NCBI GenBank assembly: GCA_900549355.1
Contig: UROA01000072.1
Span: 1-9,977 of the forward strand
Length of the DNA stretch: 9,977 nucleotides
Reading direction: 5' to 3'
From: an uncultured Collinsella sp.
Lineage (GTDB): Bacteria > Actinomycetota > Coriobacteriia > Coriobacteriales > Coriobacteriaceae
The notes beneath the pieces were generated by a model, which was given only the letters and a program-made list of their open reading frames with translations, made no database searches and was not told the origin of the DNA. Shown here piece after piece: positions 1-5,963 of the stretch (within the stretch, counting starts at the first letter, position 1; every line of letters starts with the position of its first letter). The position numbers and the translations under genes are program-made.

Positions 1-1
1 G

Positions 2-1051
2 GGCGCTATCGTGGCCGGTATGATGAGCGTGGATATGGGCGGCCCGGTCAACAAGGCTGCTTACGTTACCGGTACCGCTATGCTCACCGAGGCACTGGCC
101 GCCGGTGTTGGCACCGATACCTACAACTTCGGCACCAACTTCATGGCTGCCGTCTCCGCCGCCTGCATCGTTCCGCCGCTGATTACCACCTTTGCCGTCG
201 TTGTCGGCAAGAAGTACTTCAGCCAGGAGGATCACGACGCCGGTGTCGTTAACCTCATCCTTGGTTGCACCCACATCACCGAGGGCGCCATTCCGTTCAT
301 GACCAAGAACATCTGGCCCGTCATGCCCATCATGATGCTCGGTTCCTCTGTCGCTTCGATCCTGACCATTATGTTCAACGTTCACGATCCGGCGCCTCAC
401 GGTGGCTTCCTGGTCCTGCCCGTTGTCGAGAACGGTCCGCTTTGGGTCCTCGCGATCCTCATCGGCGCTGTGGTCGGTGGCATCCTGTTCGTGGCCTTCA
501 AGAAGTACGACTTCGAGAAGAACCAGAAGGCCGCTCCTGCAGCCAAGCCGGTTGAGGCTCCCAAGGCCGCTGCCGTCGAGGCCCCCAAGGCCGAGGCTGC
601 CGACTTCGTGAAGGTCGAGAATGTGTTTGTCGCCGAGGACTTCGCTTCTCGTGACGAGGCTCTGAGCTTCGTTTCCAACCAGGCTGTCAAGGCCGGTATC
701 GCCAGCGACGCCGACGCCGTGATGAACGCCTTCCTGGCCCGCGAGGCCGAGGGCACCACGGGCATGATGGAGGGCTTCGCCATCCCGCATGCCAAGTCCG
801 ACGCCATTACCGAGGCTGCCGTCATCGTCGTCAAGGACGAGTCCGGCGTGACCGGTTGGGATACCATGGACGGCGCTCCCGTCAACGTGGCTATCGCCCT
901 GCTCATCCCCGGTGCCCAGGCCGGCACTACGCACCTCAAGATCCTGTCCAAGGTCGCCGAGGCGCTCATGGACGAGGACTTCCGTGCCACCGTCAAGGGT
1001 TCCACCGACGCCGCCAAGATCGCCAAGACGATCAACGCCCGCTTGGTCTAA
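2..1051 (+). CDS. PTS fructose-family permease, EIIC C-terminal part fused to EIIA (5' truncated by window edge)
   Basis: This protein imports a fructose-type sugar and phosphorylates it using phosphate relayed by HPr. The reading frame is open to the window edge, so the start lies outside; 349 residues are visible. Residues 1-168 are the end of the membrane EIIC domain, with the family motif DMGGPVNKAAY near residue 11 and ITEGAIPF near residue 92, and several hydrophobic helices. A flexible Ala/Pro/Lys/Glu-rich linker covers about residues 172-202. Residues 203-349 form a PTS_EIIA_2 (fructose/mannitol) domain, with the phospho-accepting His263 in EGFAIPHAKS. A C-terminal EIIA implies that any EIIB domain is upstream, outside the window. 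The gene ends at a strong terminator. The two sugar-phosphate kinases about 2.7 and 3.8 kb downstream fit a fructose-1-phosphate route, but the exact sugar cannot be read from the sequence. Confidence 0.93.
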   Translation, partial: GAIVAGMMSVDMGGPVNKAAYVTGTAMLTEALAAGVGTDTYNFGTNFMAAVSAACIVPPLITTFAVVVGKKYFSQEDHDAGVVNLILGCTHITEGAIPFMTKNIWPVMPIMMLGSSVASILTIMFNVHDPAPHGGFLVLPVVENGPLWVLAILIGAVVGGILFVAFKKYDFEKNQKAAPAAKPVEAPKAAAVEAPKAEAADFVKVENVFVAEDFASRDEALSFVSNQAVKAGIASDADAVMNAFLAREAEGTTGMMEGFAIPHAKSDAITEAAVIVVKDESGVTGWDTMDGAPVNVAIALLIPGAQAGTTHLKILSKVAEALMDEDFRATVKGSTDAAKIAKTINARLV

Positions 1052-1085
1052 TTCCACGGTACGCGAATAACATCGCCCTCTGTAC

Positions 1086-1122
1086 AAAAGGCGAGGACTC
1101 CACCAGGAGCCCCCGCCTTTTT
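1086..1122 (+). terminator. Rho-independent terminator of the PTS permease gene
   Basis: A hairpin with arms GGCGAGGACTCC and GGAGCCCCCGCC (two A/C mismatches) closes a four-base ACCA loop. It is followed by TTTTT and preceded by AAAA, so it could also act in the opposite direction. It begins 34 bases after the stop codon. Confidence 0.85.
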
Positions 1123-1134
1123 CTATCCCTCCCA

Positions 1135-1205
1135 TAAGTTGCGGTGAAATAGGGACTGTTTAAACGATTCAACCCCAAATTCAGTCCCTATTTCACCGCA
1201 ACTTA
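1135..1205. repeat. Dispersed palindromic repeat, copy 1 (24-bp perfect arms, 23-base loop)
   Basis: Positions 1135-1158 and 1182-1205 are perfect reverse complements over 24 bases; the arm core is TTGCGGTGAAATAGGGACT. The loop (1159-1181) is AT-rich and includes GTTTAAAC at its left edge. Almost the same arms occur at 9773-9841 with an unrelated loop. The unit sits 12 bases after a terminator, in non-coding DNA. It could be a REP-like palindrome or a short non-autonomous mobile element. No transposase gene is present and no clear target duplication is visible. Confidence 0.85.
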
Positions 1206-1309
1206 CAAAAGGGCATAGAGGGAACTGCCTATCGAGTCTTTGTCGCGAACAGATCATCAGCCAGAATTCCGTTCGCACGATATTAATTTGGACCGACCGA
1301 GTTTCCGCA
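1206..1309. other. Non-coding spacer between two inverted repeats
   Basis: I see no credible gene here. The segment contains the ten-base word TTTGTCGCGA at 1239-1248, which recurs at 1337-1346 inside the neighbouring inverted repeat. Nothing else is identifiable. A long reading frame on the opposite strand crosses this stretch but resembles no protein family. Confidence 0.5.
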
Positions 1310-1439
1310 GCTTGTCCGCCGGGCGGGGCGATTAAGTTTGTCGCGAGCTCCGCACGCAAAGGAAAGCACTTAATGTGCTTTCCGTCTTGCGCAGGACTGT
1401 AGAGCAGCAAACTTAATCGTCCCCGCCCGGCGAGCAAGC
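1310..1439. repeat. Long imperfect inverted repeat with nested hairpin upstream of ptsH
   Basis: The arms 1310-1340 and 1408-1439 are near-perfect reverse complements, sharing GCCGGGCGGGG and CGATTAAGTTTG, with one single-base bulge and a small mismatch near the outer end. Partial pairing continues outward to about 1301 and 1450 (GTTT...CCGC against GCGG...AAAC). In the centre GGAAAGCAC (1361-1369) and GTGCTTTCC (1375-1383) make a perfect nine-pair stem with a TTAAT loop. The whole could fold as one long hairpin. It may be a miniature mobile element, a cruciform site or a structured RNA; the sequence alone does not decide. No T-tract follows, so it is not a standard terminator. Confidence 0.7.
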
Positions 1440-1481
1440 GGACGACAAACACATCTGTCCAATAATTCGTCTGAAACACAA

Positions 1482-1512
1482 TGAAAAACCGTTTGATGTG
1501 AGTTAATATAAA
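1482..1512 (+). promoter_or_regulatory. ptsH: Weak candidate promoter region for ptsH
   Basis: An AT-rich TTAATATAAA stretch (1503-1512) could supply a -10 element (TAATAT or TATAAA). It lies about 65 bases before the ptsH start and inside the only AT-rich part of the leader. No good -35 hexamer stands at 16-18 bases upstream; TGAAAA at 1482-1487 is the best available. This is a position-based guess. Confidence 0.3.
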
Positions 1513-1576
1513 CAACGTCGTGAATCTGACTCCTGCCACATGCATGACAGGGGTTAAACACAAAAAGGAGTCAATT

Positions 1577-1840
1577 ATGGTTTCTGAGAAGGCTACCCTC
1601 GTTAATCCTCAGGGTCTGCACATGCGTCCGGCTGGTCTGTTCGCCTCCACCATGGGCAAGTACGCCTGTGACGTGACGGTCGTCACCCCCGAGAAGGAGG
1701 TCAACGGCAAGTCCCCGATGGCCCTCATGGCTGCTGGTATCCCCTGCGGTACCGAGGTCGAGGTCAAGTGCGACGGCGCCGACGAGGCCGAGGCTCTGGC
1801 TGCTGCCATCGAGCTCATCAAGAGCGGTCTTGGCGAGTAG
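1577..1840 (+). CDS. ptsH: HPr, histidine phosphocarrier protein of the PTS
   Basis: HPr is the small cytoplasmic protein that takes phosphate from Enzyme I and passes it to the EIIA domains of sugar permeases. The 87-residue product is full length for the family. The phosphorylated histidine is His15 in GLHMRPAG, and the regulatory serine position is Ser46 in NGKSPMALM, where HPr kinase acts in Firmicutes. The start at 1577 is chosen because AAGGAG (1565-1570) lies six bases upstream and because it places His15 exactly; an in-frame start at 1520 would add 19 unsupported residues. Pro47 after Ser46 is unusual, since Ile is common there. ptsI follows after 127 bases that include an attenuator-like hairpin. 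Confidence 0.97.
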   Translation: MVSEKATLVNPQGLHMRPAGLFASTMGKYACDVTVVTPEKEVNGKSPMALMAAGIPCGTEVEVKCDGADEAEALAAAIELIKSGLGE

Positions 1841-1885
1841 AACTCAAACGGGTCGCATGTTGAACAACTAAGTTCATATTTGGGG

Positions 1886-1921
1886 GCGCAGTGACCTGTT
1901 GTTAGGTAACTGCGCTCTTTT
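1886..1921 (+). terminator. Terminator or attenuator between ptsH and ptsI
   Basis: GCGCAGT (1886-1892) pairs with ACTGCGC (1909-1915), and after one mismatch ACCT (1894-1897) pairs with AGGT (1904-1907) around a GTTGTT loop. TCTTTT follows. A smaller TGAAC/GTTCA hairpin (1861-1876) lies just before it. Lying between two genes whose products are normally co-expressed, it may terminate only part of the transcripts so that HPr exceeds EI; that role is inferred. Confidence 0.7.
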
Positions 1922-1948
1922 GTCATGGATATGGCAAAACGCTTTATC
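1920..1948 (+). promoter_or_regulatory. ptsI: Candidate promoter for ptsI
   Basis: TTGTCA (1920-1925, five of six to the -35 consensus) is followed after 17 bases by TTTATC (1943-1948), a poor -10 element. It starts at the T-tract of the preceding hairpin and would allow ptsI transcription independent of ptsH, with a leader of roughly 12 bases. Confidence is low because of the weak -10. Confidence 0.3.
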
Positions 1949-1967
1949 ACATGACACGGAGAGAGGA

Positions 1968-3671
1968 ATGGGAATGTATCAGGGAGTCAACGCTTCCGAG
2001 GGCATCGGTATCGGCACCGTCATGGTCGCCGTCGATCCCGACTTGACGTTTGAGCCGCACGAGGTTGCTGATTCGGCAGCAGAGAAGGAGCGCTATCAGT
2101 CCGCTCTTTCGGTCTTCTGCGAGAAGACCCAGGCTCAGGCCGACCATATGAAGGAGACGGTGGGCGAGGCCGAGGCCGAGATCATGAGCGGACACATTGT
2201 CCTGGCTCAGGACCCGGGCATGACCGACGCCATCAACGCCGCCATTGACGGCGGTACCTGCGCCGAGCAGGCGCTCATGGACACCTCGACCATGTTCGAG
2301 AACATGTTCCTGTCCATGGACGACGAGATGTTCCGTCTGCGCGCGGCCGATATCGCCGACATCCGCACCGGTATTCTGGCCGAGCTGCTGGGCAAGGAGG
2401 TCGTCGACCTCTCCGTCCTGCCTGAGAACACTGTCGTTGTCGTGCACGACCTCACGCCGTCCATGACCGCCACGATCGATAAGGCCCACGTTGCCGGTAT
2501 CGTCACCGAGACCGGTGGCCGCACGTCGCACTCCGCGATCATTGCGCGCGCCCTCGAGATCCCGGCTGTCCTTTCGGTCTCCAACAGCTGCACCGCACTG
2601 CGCAACGGCATGACCGTTGTCGTCGACGGCGGCAAGGGTATCGTCGAGGCCGATCCCGACGAGGAGACGCTCGCTGCGTACACCGCCAAGGCCGAGGCCT
2701 TCGCTGCCGAGAAGGCAGCCCTCGAGGCCTTCCGTGGCAAGCCGTCCGTGACTGCCGATGGCATCAAGAAGATCATCGCCTGCAACATCGGTAACCCCGA
2801 TGACGTGCCCAACGCGCTCGATCACGACGCCGAGGCTATCGGTCTGTTCCGCTCTGAGTTCCTGTTCATGGACTCCGCTGAGCTTCCTTCCGAGGAGGAG
2901 CAGTTCAACGCCTACCGTAAGGTCGCCAGCGCGCTCAAGGGTGCTCCTGTCATCATCCGTACGCTCGATGTGGGTGGCGACAAGGAGATTCCGTATCTGC
3001 ACATGGTCAAGGAAGACAACCCCTTCATGGGCTTCCGCGCCGTGCGTTACTGCCTGGCCAATCCCGACCAGTACAAGGTCCAGCTCCGCGCTCTGCTGCG
3101 CGCTAGCGCCTTCGGTGACGTCAAGATCATGATCCCGCTCGTCACCTGCGTCGAGGAGGTCTTGGCTGTCAAGGAGCTTGTCGAGCAGTGCAAGGCCGAG
3201 CTGACCGAAGAGGGTCGCAAGTTCAACGAGAACATCGAGGTCGGCATTATGGTTGAGACGCCTGCCGCTTCGCTGCTCGCAGACCGTCTTGCCGAGGTCG
3301 CCGACTTCTTCTCCATCGGCACCAACGACCTGATCGGCTACACCATGTGCGCCGACCGTGGTAACGACACCATCTCCAACCTGTACCAGGTTTACTATCC
3401 CGCCGTGCTCCGCTCGCTCAAGAATATCATCGAGAGCGGCGTGAAGGCCGGCATTATGGTCGGTATGTGCGGCGAGGCCGCTGCCGATCCGCTGCTCGAG
3501 CCGCTGCTGATCAGCTGGGGCCTGGAGGAGTTCTCGATGAGCGCTCCGTCGATCCTGCGCGCCCGCAAGACCATCAGCCAGTGGACCAAGTGCGACGAGC
3601 TCGCCGAGAAGGCACTCGCCTGCAACACCGCCGCCGAGGTCAAGGCACTGCTCGAGTCCGCAGCTCGCTAA
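1968..3671 (+). CDS. ptsI: PTS Enzyme I, phosphoenolpyruvate-protein phosphotransferase
   Basis: Enzyme I autophosphorylates from PEP and transfers the phosphate to HPr, starting the PTS cascade in the cytoplasm. The 567-residue product is close to the usual length of about 575. The N-terminal phosphohistidine domain carries His188 in GGRTSHSAIIARA. The C-terminal PEP-binding barrel shows Arg295 (GLFRSEF), Arg331 (RTLDVGGDK), Glu430 (MVETPAAS), Asn453-Asp454 in SIGTNDL and Cys501 (VGMCGEAA), all one position off the E. coli numbering. The stretch NDLIGYT differs from the common NDLTQYT. The start may be 1968 or 1974: GGAGAGAGG (1958-1966) serves both, and spacing slightly favours 1974. An upstream in-frame start at 1899 lies inside the terminator hairpin and is rejected. 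A kinase gene follows after 74 bases, probably on the same transcript. Confidence 0.97.
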   Translation: MGMYQGVNASEGIGIGTVMVAVDPDLTFEPHEVADSAAEKERYQSALSVFCEKTQAQADHMKETVGEAEAEIMSGHIVLAQDPGMTDAINAAIDGGTCAEQALMDTSTMFENMFLSMDDEMFRLRAADIADIRTGILAELLGKEVVDLSVLPENTVVVVHDLTPSMTATIDKAHVAGIVTETGGRTSHSAIIARALEIPAVLSVSNSCTALRNGMTVVVDGGKGIVEADPDEETLAAYTAKAEAFAAEKAALEAFRGKPSVTADGIKKIIACNIGNPDDVPNALDHDAEAIGLFRSEFLFMDSAELPSEEEQFNAYRKVASALKGAPVIIRTLDVGGDKEIPYLHMVKEDNPFMGFRAVRYCLANPDQYKVQLRALLRASAFGDVKIMIPLVTCVEEVLAVKELVEQCKAELTEEGRKFNENIEVGIMVETPAASLLADRLAEVADFFSIGTNDLIGYTMCADRGNDTISNLYQVYYPAVLRSLKNIIESGVKAGIMVGMCGEAAADPLLEPLLISWGLEEFSMSAPSILRARKTISQWTKCDELAEKALACNTAAEVKALLESAAR

Positions 3672-3688
3672 TTTGGTATCAGAGGTAA

Positions 3689-3718
3689 CCGCGTGGTTGG
3701 AATGGGCCGGCCACGCGG
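3689..3718 (+). other. Intergenic hairpin between ptsI and the first kinase gene
   Basis: CCGCGTGG (3689-3696) and CCACGCGG (3711-3718) form a perfect eight-pair stem with a 14-base loop. No T-tract follows, so it is not a standard terminator. It may stabilise or mark processing of a ptsI-kinase transcript, or belong to a weak attenuator; its function is unknown. Confidence 0.5.
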
Positions 3719-3745
3719 CCCTCACATATACAGGGGGTACTGTAA

Positions 3746-4678
3746 ATGTTCTACACGCTAACCGCTAACCCGGCTGTCGACATGACGGTTTCGAGCTCTC
3801 CGCTCGAGCCCGACGAGAACGTCCGCACCGGCTCGGCCAGCTACACGGCTAACGGCAAGGGCCTCGACGTGTCCTTCGCCTTTAAGAAGATGGGCGTCGA
3901 CACCGTCGCGCTCGGCTTCTTCGCCGGCTTCACGGGCAAGTTCATCGTCGAGGAGGTCATGAACCTGGGTTGCCTCTGCCGCCCGGTCTGGACCGACGGT
4001 ATCACGCGCATTAACACCTACGTCAACGATGGCCAGCACGAGTACGGCATCCTGAACCCGGGTGCTCCTATTACGCCGCAGCACCAGGAGGAGCTCTACA
4101 ACATCCTGGATACCGCTGGCGATCTTGAGTGCCTGATCGTCTCCGGCTCCGTTCCTCCCAAAGCTACGCCCGACTTCCTGGCTCAGGTCATGGAGCACGC
4201 TCAGGCTCGTGGCGCCGACGTCGTCTTGGACCTGTCCTCCGACAAGCTCAAGGAGCTCGCTCACAAGAAGCCGCTGCTCATCAAGCCGAACCATCACGAG
4301 ATGAAGGCCATCTTCGGCGTGCCGGTCGACACCGACGACGAGGTTCGCGTCGCCATGAAGATGGCTCACGACGCTGGCGTTCAGAACGTGCTGCTCACCC
4401 GTGGTAGCCGCGGCGACGCTTACTTCTCCAACGGCGAGGACATCTGGTACGCCAAGCGTGAGTTCAACATCAAGCTGGTTTCTTCCGTCTGCGCCGGCGA
4501 TTGCACCCTCGCTGCGTTCCTGCACAAGTGGTACAGGGATCGCGACAACGTCGAGGAGGCCATGAAGCTCGCTATGGCCACCGGCGCCAACGTCGCCGAG
4601 TCCGTCGGTATTGGCGACTTTGGTCACGTCGACGAGTACAGCAAGCGCGTTGCTGTCCGCAAGCTCGATCGTCAGTAA
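3746..4678 (+). CDS. PfkB-family sugar-phosphate kinase, 1-phosphofructokinase-like (paralogue 1)
   Basis: The family phosphorylates fructose-1-phosphate, tagatose-6-phosphate or similar sugars with ATP. The 310-residue product has the usual length and the fold markers of FruK/LacC-type enzymes: YTLTANPAVD at the N-terminus, NGKGLDVS (36-43), GFFAGFTG, DGITRIN (84-90), SGSVPP, LLIKPN (177-182) and the catalytic region VCAGD with Asp252. It departs from the family in three places: the nearly invariant Asn after GKG(L/I) is Asp41, the anion-hole signature GAGD reads CAGD, and the ATP-loop region reads TRGSRGDAY, one residue longer than the paralogue's TLGGDGAY. AGGGGG (3732-3737) is the ribosome site, eight bases before ATG. 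It probably shares a transcript with ptsI and ends at its own terminator. The substrate is uncertain and may differ from that of paralogue 2. Confidence 0.88.
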   Translation: MFYTLTANPAVDMTVSSSPLEPDENVRTGSASYTANGKGLDVSFAFKKMGVDTVALGFFAGFTGKFIVEEVMNLGCLCRPVWTDGITRINTYVNDGQHEYGILNPGAPITPQHQEELYNILDTAGDLECLIVSGSVPPKATPDFLAQVMEHAQARGADVVLDLSSDKLKELAHKKPLLIKPNHHEMKAIFGVPVDTDDEVRVAMKMAHDAGVQNVLLTRGSRGDAYFSNGEDIWYAKREFNIKLVSSVCAGDCTLAAFLHKWYRDRDNVEEAMKLAMATGANVAESVGIGDFGHVDEYSKRVAVRKLDRQ

Positions 4679-4706
4679 TCGAAACGCGACATATTCGTGC
4701 GCATGC

Positions 4707-4737
4707 GGCGCCCCGGTTTCGGCCAGGGCGCCTTTTT
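4707..4737 (+). terminator. Rho-independent terminator after kinase paralogue 1
   Basis: GGCGCCC (4707-4713) pairs with GGGCGCC (4726-4732) around a 12-base loop, and TTTTT follows directly. It starts 29 bases after the stop codon and closes the likely ptsI-kinase unit. Confidence 0.85.
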
Positions 4738-4826
4738 GTTCCGTCATAGGGGAGAGATGTCCTGCCGTACTTCATCGCTTCCACACCGTTCACCGAGTTG
4801 TCCTAGCCTTTTACCGATGCGTGGAA

Positions 4827-4832
4827 TATACT
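4827..4832 (+). promoter_or_regulatory. Candidate -10 element for kinase paralogue 2
   Basis: TATACT lies 35 bases before the start codon, after the preceding terminator, where a promoter is expected. No good -35 hexamer lies at 16-18 bases upstream; TTGTCC (4798-4803) is 23 bases away, which is too far. The gene must have its own promoter if the terminator at 4707-4737 is efficient. Confidence 0.4.
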
Positions 4833-4866
4833 TTCATTAACACGTTGCTTCGTGAAAGGAACATTC

Positions 4867-5799
4867 ATGATTTACACGCTCACTGCAAATCCCGCCATTG
4901 ACTACAACATCGCCTGCGACGGCCTTGCTGCCAACACCGTCACGCGTACTCGCAACGCCGTCTATACGCCCAACGGCAAGGGCCTCAACGTCTCGTTTAC
5001 GCTTGACCACTACGGTGTCGACACCACGATCCTGGGCTTCTTCGCTGGCTTCTCGGGCGAGTTTATCGTCAAGGGCGCCGAGGCCCTGGGCGTGCCCGTC
5101 AAGCCCGTGTGGACCGACGGCATCACGCGCGTCAACGTGTTCCTCAATGCCGGCCCCGACACCGAGTACAACATGGTCAACGCCGGTGCCGCCATCAACG
5201 AGGCCAACGAGCAGGAGATGTTTGAGCTCATCGATTCGCTCGATGACATGACCTGCCTGGTCATCAGCGGCTCGCTGCCTCCCAACACTTCCGAGGGCTT
5301 CCTGGCCGAGGTCCTGCGCCGTGTCAAGGCCAAGGGGGCCGAGTTTGTCCTCGACATCTCGAGCCATCAGCTGGCAGACCTCATTGCCATGGAGCCGCTG
5401 CTGATCAAGCCCAATGATGACGAGCTGCTCGACATCTTTGGCATCAAGGTGAGCGGTGGCGACGACGAGTCCGTCAAGGGCGCGATGGCCGAGCTGCACG
5501 CCAAGGGCGCCAAGAACGTGCTGCTGACCCTCGGTGGCGACGGCGCGTACTTCTCCAACGGCGAGCATATCTGGTTTGCCAACCGCACCTTCGACGTCAA
5601 GCTGCTGTCGACGGTGTGCGCCGGCGATTCCTCGCTCGCTGCCTTCTTGTCCGTGTGGCACGACGCCCCCGAGCGCGTCGAGGACGCCCTGCGCCTGTCG
5701 ATGGCCACCGGCGCCAACGTGGTCGAGTGCCCCGGTCTGGGCGATTTTGCCAAGGTGGACGAATATAAGAAGCACATCGAGGTTCGCCAGGTCTGCTAG
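4867..5799 (+). CDS. PfkB-family sugar-phosphate kinase, 1-phosphofructokinase-like (paralogue 2)
   Basis: This 310-residue protein is the same length as paralogue 1 and shares about half its residues by eye, so the pair is an old tandem duplication. It probably phosphorylates fructose-1-phosphate to fructose-1,6-bisphosphate, fitting the fructose-type PTS permease upstream; tagatose-6-phosphate kinase is an alternative. Its motifs are closer to the family norm than those of paralogue 1: NGKGLNVS (36-43, Asn41 kept), DGITRVN, SGSLPP, LLIKPN (178-183), ATP loop TLGGDGAY and catalytic Asp254 in VCAGDSS. The CAGD in place of GAGD is shared with paralogue 1. The ATG at 4867 is chosen because AAAGGA (4855-4860) lies six bases upstream and because it aligns with paralogue 1; an in-frame GTG at 4852 overlaps that site. 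The gene appears to be transcribed alone between two terminators. Confidence 0.9.
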   Translation: MIYTLTANPAIDYNIACDGLAANTVTRTRNAVYTPNGKGLNVSFTLDHYGVDTTILGFFAGFSGEFIVKGAEALGVPVKPVWTDGITRVNVFLNAGPDTEYNMVNAGAAINEANEQEMFELIDSLDDMTCLVISGSLPPNTSEGFLAEVLRRVKAKGAEFVLDISSHQLADLIAMEPLLIKPNDDELLDIFGIKVSGGDDESVKGAMAELHAKGAKNVLLTLGGDGAYFSNGEHIWFANRTFDVKLLSTVCAGDSSLAAFLSVWHDAPERVEDALRLSMATGANVVECPGLGDFAKVDEYKKHIEVRQVC

Positions 5800-5832
5800 T
5801 CCCTGTACCTTGCCTGACTAGTTTGATTATTT

Positions 5833-5866
5833 CGCATCCGTCTTAGACTAGGACGGATGCGTTTTT
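5833..5866 (+). terminator. Rho-independent terminator after kinase paralogue 2
   Basis: CGCATCCGTC (5833-5842) and GACGGATGCG (5852-5861) form a perfect ten-pair stem with a nine-base loop, followed by TTTTT. It lies 33 bases after the stop codon. Confidence 0.92.
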
Positions 5867-5903
5867 GTTTATCGGACTTGCGTGTGCAGTGGAGGCTGTT
5901 TCT

Positions 5904-5912
5904 TGCTAGACT
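5904..5912 (+). promoter_or_regulatory. cca: Candidate extended -10 promoter for cca
   Basis: TGC followed directly by TAGACT reads as an extended -10 element, which can work without a strong -35 hexamer. It lies 51 bases before the cca start and downstream of the preceding terminator. No convincing -35 is seen. Confidence 0.4.
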
Positions 5913-5963
5913 TCTTGCAGACGCAATCGATAGCCAATTTGATAGTCGCAGGAGGCCACAGGC

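Noticed and set aside
1135..1205. Reading copy 1 of the palindrome as a terminator
   Set aside because: It has no T-tract on either strand directly after the stem, a true terminator already lies at 1086-1122, and the arms recur at 9773-9841.
1481..1500. Catabolite-responsive (cre)-like site before ptsH
   Set aside because: The stretch ATGAAAAACCGTTTGATG only loosely resembles cre: the spacing of the CG centre is off by one and the palindrome is poor.
1123..1563. A 146-residue open frame on the - strand in the gap before ptsH
   Set aside because: It runs through both inverted repeats and the ptsH leader, has no ribosome site that I can see, and resembles no protein family.
1520..1576. Longer N-terminus for HPr
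   Set aside because: The ribosome site at 1565-1570 and the exact placing of His15 and Ser46 fix the start at 1577.
1947..3725. A 592-residue open frame on the - strand opposite ptsI, and similar long - strand frames opposite both kinases and cca
   Set aside because: They mirror strongly conserved + strand genes in GC-rich DNA, have compositions typical of shadow frames (rich in Val, Asp, Gly, Leu, His) and show no recognisable family or ribosome site.
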